Shown one piece after another: positions 57,678 through 64,000 of a stretch of DNA of 64,000 nt. How positions within the stretch are numbered: the first letter of the stretch is position 1; each line of letters opens with the position of its first letter. A program made the translations under genes and the position numbers. The notes under the pieces are model-generated. The model saw only the letters and a program-made list of their open reading frames with translations. It searched no databases and was not told where the DNA came from. Source of the DNA: Pseudomonas argentinensis (GTDB lineage: Bacteria; Pseudomonadota; Gammaproteobacteria; Pseudomonadales; Pseudomonadaceae). The stretch spans positions 496,001 to 560,000 of the forward strand of contig NZ_CP056087.1 in the NCBI RefSeq assembly GCF_001839655.2, given 5' to 3'.

Positions 57678-59728
57678 GTGCGCTCGATTTTCTGGTTGAA
57701 CTGGGCACCGAAGAGCTGCCACCCAAAGCCCTGAAAACCCTGGGCGAATCCTTTCTCGCCGGTGTCGAGAAAGGCCTCAAGGCCGCCGGCCTGAGCTACC
57801 GCGGAGCACGTTACTACGCCGCGCCACGCCGCCTGGCGGTGCTGGTCGAGCAATTGGCCACCGAGCAGCCGGATCGCACCGTCAACCTCGACGGCCCGCC
57901 GGTGCAGGCGGCCTTCGATGCCGAGGGTAACCCGACCCAGGCCGCCCTGGGCTTCGCCAAGAAGTGCGGCGTGGAGCTGTCGGCCATCGACCAGAGCGGG
58001 CCGAAGCTGAAATTCAGCCAGCACATTCCTGGCCAGCGCGCCTACACGCTACTGCCCGGGATCGTGGAAAACTCCCTGAACGAGCTGCCGATTCCCAAGC
58101 GCATGCGCTGGGGTGCCCGCAAGACCGAATTCGTACGCCCGAGCCAGTGGCTGGTGATGCTGTTCGGCGATCAGATCGTCGACTGCGAAATCCTCGCCCA
58201 GAAGGCCAACCGTTTCTCCCGCGGCCACCGCTTCCATGCCAACCATGAAGTGCGCATCTCCGCGCCCGCCATGTACGCCCAGGAGCTGCGCACCGCCTAC
58301 GTGATCGCCGACGTCGCCGAGCGCCGCGAGCAGATCGCCAAGCGCGTCGACCAGTTGGCCGCCGAGCAGCAGGGCACCGCCATCGTGCCGCCGGCGCTGC
58401 TCGATGAAGTCAGCGCCCTGGTCGAATGGCCGGTGCCGCTGGTCTGCTCTTTCGAGGAACGTTTCCTGGCGGTGCCCCAGGAAGCGCTGATCACCACCAT
58501 GCAGGACAACCAGAAGTACTTCTGCCTGCTCGATGTGCACGGCAAGCTGCTGCCGCGCTTCATCACCGTGGCCAATGTCGAGAGCAAGGACCCGGCGCAG
58601 ATCATCTCCGGCAACGAGAAGGTGGTGCGCCCGCGCCTCACCGACGCCGAGTTCTTCTTCAAGCAGGACAAAAAGCAGCCACTGGAAGCCTTCAACCAGC
58701 GCCTGGCCAACGTAGTGTTCCAGGCCCAGCTCGGCACCGTCTACGACAAGGCCCAGCGCGTCTCGGCCCTGGCCGGCTTCATCGCCGGGCGCATCGGCGG
58801 CGACGCCAAGCGTGGCGCCCGCGCCGGCCTGCTGAGCAAGTGCGACCTGGCCAGTGAAATGGTCGGCGAGTTTCCGGAGATGCAGGGCATCGCCGGTTAT
58901 TACTACGCGCTAAACGACGGCGAGCCCGAAGACGTTGCCCTGGCCCTGAACGAGCAGTACATGCCGCGTGGTGCCGGCGCCGAGCTGCCAAGCACCCTGA
59001 CCGGTGCAGCGGTAGCCCTGGCCGACAAGCTCGACACCCTGGTCGGTATCTTCGGCATCGGCATGCTGCCCACCGGCAGCAAGGACCCCTACGCCCTGCG
59101 CCGCGCCGCCCTGGGCGTGCTGCGCATCCTGATCGAAAAGGGCCTGGAGCTCGATCTGGGCGCCACCGTCGAGTTCGCCGTGCGCCAGTACGGCAGCAAG
59201 GTCAAGGCCGCCGGCCTGGCCCCGCAGGTGCTGGAGTTCATCTTCGATCGCCTGCGTGCGCGCTACGAAGACGAAGGCGTGGACGTCTCGGTCTACCAGG
59301 CCGTGCGTGCAGTGAACCCGATGTCGCCGCTGGACTTCGACCAGCGCGTGCAGGCCGTGCAGGCCTTCCGCACGCTGCCCGAAGCCGAGGCACTGGCCGC
59401 TGCCAACAAGCGCGTGTCCAACCTGTTGAGCAAGGCCGACGGCCAGATCGCCAGCAGCATCGAAGCCCACTACTTCGACACGCCGGCAGAGTTCACCCTC
59501 AACGCCGCGATCCAGAAGGCCGACAACGCCGTGCAGCCACTGGCGCAGTCGCGTCAGTACCGCGAGGCGCTGGCCCAACTGGCCTCGCTGCGCACGCCGG
59601 TGGACAGCTTCTTCGAAGCGGTTCTGGTCAACGCCGAAGATCCCAAGGTACGTGCCAACCGCTATGCGCTGCTGGCGCGTCTGCGTGGCTTGTTCCTGGG
59701 TGTCGCCGATATCTCGGTGCTGGGCTAA
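57674..59728 (+). CDS. glyS: Glycyl-tRNA synthetase beta subunit
   Basis: This 684-residue tRNA-binding subunit starts [22 protein letters not shown]. It contains the family motifs [17 protein letters not shown] and [29 protein letters not shown] (HD-like domain), and a C-terminal anticodon-binding DALR-type region ([26 protein letters not shown]). It forms an operon with glyQ. Confidence 0.97.
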   Translation: MSALDFLVELGTEELPPKALKTLGESFLAGVEKGLKAAGLSYRGARYYAAPRRLAVLVEQLATEQPDRTVNLDGPPVQAAFDAEGNPTQAALGFAKKCGVELSAIDQSGPKLKFSQHIPGQRAYTLLPGIVENSLNELPIPKRMRWGARKTEFVRPSQWLVMLFGDQIVDCEILAQKANRFSRGHRFHANHEVRISAPAMYAQELRTAYVIADVAERREQIAKRVDQLAAEQQGTAIVPPALLDEVSALVEWPVPLVCSFEERFLAVPQEALITTMQDNQKYFCLLDVHGKLLPRFITVANVESKDPAQIISGNEKVVRPRLTDAEFFFKQDKKQPLEAFNQRLANVVFQAQLGTVYDKAQRVSALAGFIAGRIGGDAKRGARAGLLSKCDLASEMVGEFPEMQGIAGYYYALNDGEPEDVALALNEQYMPRGAGAELPSTLTGAAVALADKLDTLVGIFGIGMLPTGSKDPYALRRAALGVLRILIEKGLELDLGATVEFAVRQYGSKVKAAGLAPQVLEFIFDRLRARYEDEGVDVSVYQAVRAVNPMSPLDFDQRVQAVQAFRTLPEAEALAAANKRVSNLLSKADGQIASSIEAHYFDTPAEFTLNAAIQKADNAVQPLAQSRQYREALAQLASLRTPVDSFFEAVLVNAEDPKVRANRYALLARLRGLFLGVADISVLG

Positions 59729-59738
59729 CGCCCAGCAG

Positions 59739-59801
59739 CGACAAGCTACAAGCTTCAAGCGGCAAGATGTCTGCTTGAAACTTGTAGCTTGAGGCTTGCC
59801 A
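59739..59801. repeat. Family D dispersed palindromic repeat
   Basis: CGACAAGCTACAAGCTTCAAGC on the left is complementary to GCTTGAAACTTGTAGCTTG on the right, forming an extended stem. The element fills the whole gap between glyS and gmhB and would form a hairpin just before the gmhB start codon. Confidence 0.7.
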
Positions 59802-59803
59802 CT

Positions 59804-60334
59804 ATGAGGCTGATCATTCTCGACCGCGACGGGGTCATCAACCATGACTCCGACGCCTATATCAAAAGCCTCGAGGAGTGGATTCCGATCCCCGGCTCCA
59901 TCGAGGCCATCGCTGCGCTGAGCAAGGCGGGCTGGACCGTGGCCGTGGCCACCAACCAGTCCGGCATCGCCCGCGGCTATTACCCGCTGAACGTACTGGA
60001 AGCCATGCACGCACGGCTGCGCGAACGGGTGGCGGAGCAGGGCGGTGAAGTCGGCCTGATCGTGCAGTGCCCCCATGGCCCGGACGATGGCTGCGAGTGC
60101 CGCAAACCCAAGCCCGGTATGCTGCGCCAGATAGGCGAGCACTACGGCGTACCGTTGAGCGGAATCTGGTTCGTCGGCGACAGCGCCAGTGACCTGGAAA
60201 CGGCACTGGCCGTCGACTGTCAGCCCGTGCTGGTGAAAACCGGCAAGGGTGAACGCACCCTGGCCAAAGGACTGCCGGCGGGAACGCTGGTATTTGATGA
60301 CCTGGCAGCCGTGGCTGCCCAGCTTCTCACTTGA
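59804..60334 (+). CDS. gmhB: D-glycero-beta-D-manno-heptose-1,7-bisphosphate 7-phosphatase
   Basis: This is a 176-residue HAD phosphatase of LPS heptose synthesis. Motif I LDRDGVIN, motif II VATNQSGIARGYY, the zinc loop CPHGPDDGCECRKPKPGM and motif IV VGDSASDLETAL are all present. ATG at 59804 follows a family D repeat with no good Shine-Dalgarno sequence. It lies before lptA as in P. aeruginosa (PA0006/PA0005). Confidence 0.95.
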   Translation: MRLIILDRDGVINHDSDAYIKSLEEWIPIPGSIEAIAALSKAGWTVAVATNQSGIARGYYPLNVLEAMHARLRERVAEQGGEVGLIVQCPHGPDDGCECRKPKPGMLRQIGEHYGVPLSGIWFVGDSASDLETALAVDCQPVLVKTGKGERTLAKGLPAGTLVFDDLAAVAAQLLT

Positions 60335-60369
60335 TAGCGCAGGCTCGACCTGCCACGGTAATTGCTCAC

Positions 60370-61146
60370 ATGTCGACAGTGCAGTTCCTCAGAACCTTCC
60401 TCTTCTACCTGTTGCTGTCATCCAGCTCGTTCGTCTGGTGCATCATCAGCGTATTCGTCGCGCCATTCCTGCCATTTCGTGCCCGCTACCGTTTCGTGGT
60501 GCAGAACTGGTGCCGTTGCGCGGTGTGGCTGGCCAAGGTGGTTGCCGGCATCAGCTACGAGATCAGGGGCCAAGAAAACATCCCCGAGCGGCCCTGCGTG
60601 ATTCTCGCCAAACACCAGAGCACCTGGGAGACTTTCTTCCTGTGCGCCTACTTCGAGCCACTGAGCCAGGTGATCAAGCGCGAGCTGATGTACGTGCCGT
60701 TCTTCGGCTGGGCGCTGGCCATGCTCAAACCCATCGCCATCGACCGCAGCAACCCCAAGGCCGCGCTCAAGCAACTGGCCCAGCAAGGCCGTACGCGTCT
60801 GGAGCAGGGTGCCTGGGTGTTGGTGTTCCCGGAGGGCACACGCATCCCGGACGGCCAGATCGGCAAATTCTCCCGGGGTGGTACCGCCCTGGCAGTCAAC
60901 AGCAACCTGCCGGTGCTGCCGATCGCCCACAATGCCGGGCAGTTCTGGCCGAAGGACGGCTGGAGCAAGAAGCCAGGCGTGGTGCAGGTGGTGATCGGCC
61001 CGGCCATGTATGCAGAGGGCGAAGGCCCACGGGCGATCGCCAATCTCAACGAGCGCGCATTTCAATGGGTTAGCCAGGCGCAATGCGAAATCGGTGCGCT
61101 GAGCCCACAGGCCGCTCCGGTGGAAACCGCCAACGACCTCGCCTGA
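60370..61146 (+). CDS. lptA: 1-acyl-sn-glycerol-3-phosphate acyltransferase
   Basis: This 258-residue PlsC-family inner-membrane enzyme makes phosphatidic acid from lysophosphatidic acid. An N-terminal membrane helix (LRTFLFYLLLSSSSFVWCIISVFVAPF) is followed by the catalytic motif KHQSTWETFF (HX4E where most PlsC have HX4D) and FPEGTRIPDGQIGKFSRGGTALA. It is the last gene of the conserved origin-proximal block; P. aeruginosa has lptA at this place next to gyrB, whereas here a ynb-type lipid cluster follows. Confidence 0.94.
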   Translation: MSTVQFLRTFLFYLLLSSSSFVWCIISVFVAPFLPFRARYRFVVQNWCRCAVWLAKVVAGISYEIRGQENIPERPCVILAKHQSTWETFFLCAYFEPLSQVIKRELMYVPFFGWALAMLKPIAIDRSNPKAALKQLAQQGRTRLEQGAWVLVFPEGTRIPDGQIGKFSRGGTALAVNSNLPVLPIAHNAGQFWPKDGWSKKPGVVQVVIGPAMYAEGEGPRAIANLNERAFQWVSQAQCEIGALSPQAAPVETANDLA

Positions 61147-61155
61147 CCCGGCCCA

Positions 61156-61164
61156 TCTGTGGAT
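61156..61164 (-). other. Single DnaA-box match (TTATCCACA)
   Basis: TGTGGATAA is an exact DnaA box on the minus strand, ten bases after lptA, in an AT-rich gap. Exact boxes also occur by chance inside genes here, and no cluster is seen, so this is not an origin. The gap 61147-61379 contains no other recognised feature apart from a T-rich stretch (TTCTTTTTTTAATT) near 61180. Confidence 0.3.
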
Positions 61165-61379
61165 AACCTGTTGAGCAAATTCTTTTTTTAATTGAATTTG
61201 CTCGCGCAACGCACTGATTTAAATGGACTTTTATTGGTACCCAAACTGTCGATAAATTGGGCATAAGTTTTACGCGGCAACTTGACGATGTTCACGTTGG
61301 CGTATCGCTTAGTAGGGGGTCAACCGGCTAAGCTGGCGGTCTGCCAGACACAGAAACATGGCGAAACGGAGTTCGTGAC

Positions 61380-61997
61380 ATGCTTTCGATTTATCAGCTG
61401 AAACCGCGCTTTCAGAACCTCTTGCGTCCCCTGGTACAGCGCCTCTTCGACGCTGGCGTTACCGCCAATCAGGTAACCCTGAGCGCCGCCGTCGTATCGG
61501 TGCTCATCGGCCTGCTGCTGGCCATCTTCCCCGAGCGCCTCTGGCTGTTCGCCCTGATCCCGCTGTGGATGATTCTGCGCATGGCGCTCAACGCCGTGGA
61601 CGGCATGCTGGCCCGCGAGTTTGGCCAGCAATCGACGCTGGGCGCCTACCTCAATGAACTCTGCGACGTGATCGCCGATGCCGCGTTGTTCCTGCCCTTT
61701 GCGTTGCTGCCCGGGGTCTCACCGACCCTGGTGGTGTTGCTGGTGCTGTTCGCGCTGATTAGCGAATACGCCGGGGTGATGGGCCCCATGGTCGGTGCCG
61801 CGCGTCGCTATGACGGGCCGATGGGCAAGAGCGACCGGGCTTTCTGCTTTGGCGTGCTGGGTGCCGGGGTGGCCACCGCGCTACTGCCGTTGAGCTGGAT
61901 CGATCCGATTCTCGCGCTAATCACCGCGCTGCTGCTGTACACGCTGTTCAACCGCGTACGCCAGGGTCTGGCGCAAGCGTCTTCCTCTGCGCAATAG
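61380..61997 (+). CDS. CDP-alcohol phosphatidyltransferase-family protein (YnbA-like)
   Basis: This is a 205-residue membrane protein with about five to six helices. The family motif is visible as NAVDGMLAREFGQQSTLG followed by AYLNELCD. The consensus is Dx2DGx2ARx8Gx3Dx3D, and here the first and third Asp are Asn, leaving two of the four metal-binding acids. Relatives transfer a phosphatidyl group from CDP-diacylglycerol to an alcohol (PG, PI, cardiolipin and others). The order with the hydrolase/methyltransferase and the PAP2-type gene matches E. coli ynbA-ynbC-ynbD, whose function is unknown. Product not assignable. Confidence 0.85.
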   Translation: MLSIYQLKPRFQNLLRPLVQRLFDAGVTANQVTLSAAVVSVLIGLLLAIFPERLWLFALIPLWMILRMALNAVDGMLAREFGQQSTLGAYLNELCDVIADAALFLPFALLPGVSPTLVVLLVLFALISEYAGVMGPMVGAARRYDGPMGKSDRAFCFGVLGAGVATALLPLSWIDPILALITALLLYTLFNRVRQGLAQASSSAQ

Positions 61998-62008
61998 GAA
62001 TGCCTCCG

Positions 62009-63766
62009 ATGATTGAAGCTCGCTCCAGTACCTTCACGACCCACGACGGTGTCAGTCTGTTCTATCGCCATTGGCCGGCTGCCGATGGGCAGCCCGGGGC
62101 AGCCCGTCGCGCCATCGTGATGTTTCACCGCGGTCACGAGCATGGCGGGCGCATGGCCCATCTGGTCGACGAGCTGGGCCTGCAGGGTTTCGATTTCTTC
62201 GCCTGGGACGCCCGCGGCCACGGCGAGTCGCCGGGGGAGCGGGGCGACAGCCCGAGCTTCGCCACCAGCGTGCGCGACGTGCAGACCTTTATCGACCATA
62301 TCGCCGCTAGGTATGGCATCGATACCGGGGACATGGTGGTGCTGGCGCAAAGCGTTGGCGCCGTGGTGGTTTCCACCTGGGCCCACGATTACGCGCCGAA
62401 GATCCGCGCCCTGGTGCTCGCCTCGCCGGCATTCAAGGTCAAGCTGTATGTGCCGTTCGCCCGCCCGGGCCTGAAGCTGATGCGCGCCTGGCGCGGCAAC
62501 TTCTTCGTCAACAGCTACGTGAAAGCCAGGTTTCTCAGCCACGATCCGCAGCGCATCGCCTCCTTCGAGGCCGATCCGCTGATCAGCCGGCCAATATCGG
62601 TGAACATGCTGCTGGGCCTCTATGACGCCGCCGAGCGCGTAGTGGCCGATGCCCAGGCGATTCAGATTCCCACCCAGCTGCTGATCTCCGGCAGCGATTT
62701 CGTGGTGCACCGCAAACCCCAGGAGCAGTTCTTCCAGCGCCTGGGCAGCCTGGACAAGGAAATGCACATCCTGCCCGGCTTCTTCCACGACACCCTGGGC
62801 GAGCGTGACCGCGCCCACGCACTGAGCCGCATTCGCCGCTTCGTGCTGAAAGCCTTCGAGCAGCCGTTGCAGCGCCCGTCACTGCTGGACGCCGATCGCC
62901 TGGGCTGGAGCTGCGCCGAAGCCGAAGAGCTGGCGGCGCCGCTGCCGAAAAACTCGCCGCGTGATCTCTACTGGCGCGCCACCCGTGGCAGCATGCGGTT
63001 CGGCAGCAGCCTGTCCGCCGGCGTGAAGCTGGGTTTCGAGACCGGTTTCGACTCGGGCAGCACCCTGGATTACGTGTACCGCAACACCCCCACCGGCAGT
63101 TCGCCGATTGGCCGACTGATCGACCGCAACTACCTGAACTCCATCGGCTGGCGGGGCATCCGCCAGCGCAAGGTGCACGCCGAAGAGCTGCTGCGCCTGG
63201 CCATGGGCAAACTGCGCGAGCAGAGCCGCCCAGTGCGTATCGTCGATATCGCCGCCGGCCATGGCCGTTACATTCTCGAAGCGCTGGAGCAGGGCAGCGA
63301 CAAACCGGATTCGATCCTGCTGCGTGATTACAGCGACATCAACGTGCGCGACGGTGCGGCACTGATCGAGCAGAAAGGCCTGGGCAGCATCGCCCGCTTC
63401 GTCAAGGGTGATGCCTTCGACAAGGCCGACCTGGCCGCGCTCGACCCGCAACCTACCCTGGCGGTGGTCTCCGGCCTCTATGAACTGTTCGCCAGCAACG
63501 CCATGGTCGGCGACTCCCTGGCAGGCCTCGCGGCAGCGGTGGAAGAGGGTGGTTACCTGATCTACACCGGTCAACCCTGGCACCCACAGCTGGAACTGAT
63601 CGCCCGAGCGCTGACCAGCCACAGGGGCGGCGAGGCCTGGGTGATGCGCCGGCGCAGCCAGGCGGAGATGGATCAGCTGGTGGAGGCGGCGGGCTTTCGC
63701 AAGCTGACCCAGCGCGTCGATGAGTGGGGCATCTTCAGCGTGTCCCTGGCGCAGCGGGTGTCCTGA
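62009..63766 (+). CDS. Bifunctional alpha/beta hydrolase / SAM-dependent methyltransferase (YnbC-like)
   Basis: This is a 585-residue fusion. Residues 1-290 are a lysophospholipase/monoacylglycerol-lipase-like hydrolase: [10 protein letters not shown] oxyanion region, nucleophile Ser in [10 protein letters not shown], acid in [16 protein letters not shown], and His in [13 protein letters not shown]. Residues about 390-585 form a class I methyltransferase with SAM loop [16 protein letters not shown]. The length equals, as I recall, E. coli YnbC. ATG at 62009 has AGGA nine bases before it; ATG at 62000 is too close to that site. The combination suggests remodelling or methylation of a lipid headgroup, but no substrate is known. 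Confidence 0.88.
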   Translation: MIEARSSTFTTHDGVSLFYRHWPAADGQPGAARRAIVMFHRGHEHGGRMAHLVDELGLQGFDFFAWDARGHGESPGERGDSPSFATSVRDVQTFIDHIAARYGIDTGDMVVLAQSVGAVVVSTWAHDYAPKIRALVLASPAFKVKLYVPFARPGLKLMRAWRGNFFVNSYVKARFLSHDPQRIASFEADPLISRPISVNMLLGLYDAAERVVADAQAIQIPTQLLISGSDFVVHRKPQEQFFQRLGSLDKEMHILPGFFHDTLGERDRAHALSRIRRFVLKAFEQPLQRPSLLDADRLGWSCAEAEELAAPLPKNSPRDLYWRATRGSMRFGSSLSAGVKLGFETGFDSGSTLDYVYRNTPTGSSPIGRLIDRNYLNSIGWRGIRQRKVHAEELLRLAMGKLREQSRPVRIVDIAAGHGRYILEALEQGSDKPDSILLRDYSDINVRDGAALIEQKGLGSIARFVKGDAFDKADLAALDPQPTLAVVSGLYELFASNAMVGDSLAGLAAAVEEGGYLIYTGQPWHPQLELIARALTSHRGGEAWVMRRRSQAEMDQLVEAAGFRKLTQRVDEWGIFSVSLAQRVS

Positions 63767-64000
63767 TGACGCCCGCCGCGGTCGTCCGCGAAAGCGGATT
63801 ATGGAAGCGCGGCGTACTCTGGCTGCTGCTGCTCGCGCCGCTGTTCTTCGGCACCTATGGCTTCGCCAATGGTTACACCGCGCAACGTGACGACGTCGGC
63901 AGCCTGGTGTTCGGTTGGGAGCGACAGATTCCCCTGTGGCCGTGGACGATCATTCCCTACTGGTCGATCGACCTGCTCTACGGCCTGGCCTTCCTGCTAC
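63766..64000 (+). CDS. PAP2/dual-specificity phosphatase membrane protein (YnbD-like), 3' truncated by window
   Basis: Only the first 78 codons are inside the window. The ATG shares its first base with the stop of the previous gene (TGATG). The visible part has a membrane helix ([22 protein letters not shown]) and the segment [33 protein letters not shown], typical of the N-terminus of YnbD-like proteins that join a PAP2-like membrane phosphatase to a dual-specificity phosphatase. The phosphatase motifs themselves lie beyond the edge. Confidence 0.75.
   Translation, partial: MTPAAVVRESGLWKRGVLWLLLLAPLFFGTYGFANGYTAQRDDVGSLVFGWERQIPLWPWTIIPYWSIDLLYGLAFLL

Noticed and set aside
61147..61379. 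Replication origin near the right end
   Set aside because: Only one exact DnaA box is present; similar single boxes occur inside genes (for example near 32604, 34487 and 36059). No clustered boxes or AT-rich unwinding element.

Overview
The window is a GC-rich chromosomal segment that by gene content, protein sequence and gene order belongs to Pseudomonas. The right-hand third (about 37.8-61.1 kb) carries, in order, aroE-hemF-qor-tsaC-dprA-tsaP-def-fmt-rsmB-trkA ... PilZ-lpxL/htrB-tag-glyQ-glyS-gmhB-lptA. This is, as I recall it, the gene order next to the replication origin in P. aeruginosa PAO1 (PA0005-PA0025), so gyrB/recF/dnaN/dnaA probably lie just beyond the right edge. No rRNA, tRNA, IS element, prophage or CRISPR array was seen.

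Left third (1-19.7 kb) is accessory catabolism. It starts with a truncated PfkB kinase. Then comes a locus tied together by one operator motif built on GGTATACC: a DUF1330 protein divergent from a RibBA-type DHBP synthase whose GTP cyclohydrolase half is degenerate, a complete PotABCD-type importer, a luciferase-like flavin monooxygenase and, further on, an NCS1 nucleobase permease. After cardiolipin synthase, a DUF3617 protein and a GNAT enzyme, a second complete PotABCD-type importer (Tat-exported binding protein) forms an overlapping operon with a hydantoin/allantoin racemase and is followed by a PuuE-type allantoinase. It is divergent from its own FCD-GntR regulator, with two palindromes in the shared intergenic region.

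19.9-28 kb holds a bacterial voltage-gated cation channel and a TAXI-type TRAP system (DUF1850 protein, fused permease, binding protein). A sigma-54 response regulator and a sensor kinase lie immediately upstream, and a good -24/-12 promoter with upstream inverted repeats precedes the binding protein.

28.1-36.1 kb is the aerobic cobalamin cluster: a ferredoxin-fold protein, cobK and cobL on the minus strand, then a cobalamin riboswitch with an unusually large structured insertion followed by cobG-cobH-cobI-cobJ(CbiG fusion) on the plus strand. A small secreted Gly-rich protein and a DpkA-type reductase mark the junction to the origin-proximal block. Within that block lie a TPR protein, a LysR/MFS pair, a queuosine-precursor transporter (yhhQ) under a preQ1-I riboswitch that covers its Shine-Dalgarno sequence, an NlpC/P60 hydrolase, an orphan choline/betaine-type binding protein and a PNPOx-like flavoprotein.

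The last 2.6 kb resembles E. coli ynbA-ynbC-ynbD, placed directly after the acyltransferase lptA: a CDP-alcohol phosphatidyltransferase, a fused hydrolase/methyltransferase and the start of a PAP2-type membrane phosphatase. This uncharacterised lipid-modifying system and the RibB/monooxygenase/importer locus are the best candidates for undescribed biology. At least four families of dispersed palindromic repeats (REP-like) occupy many intergenic gaps.
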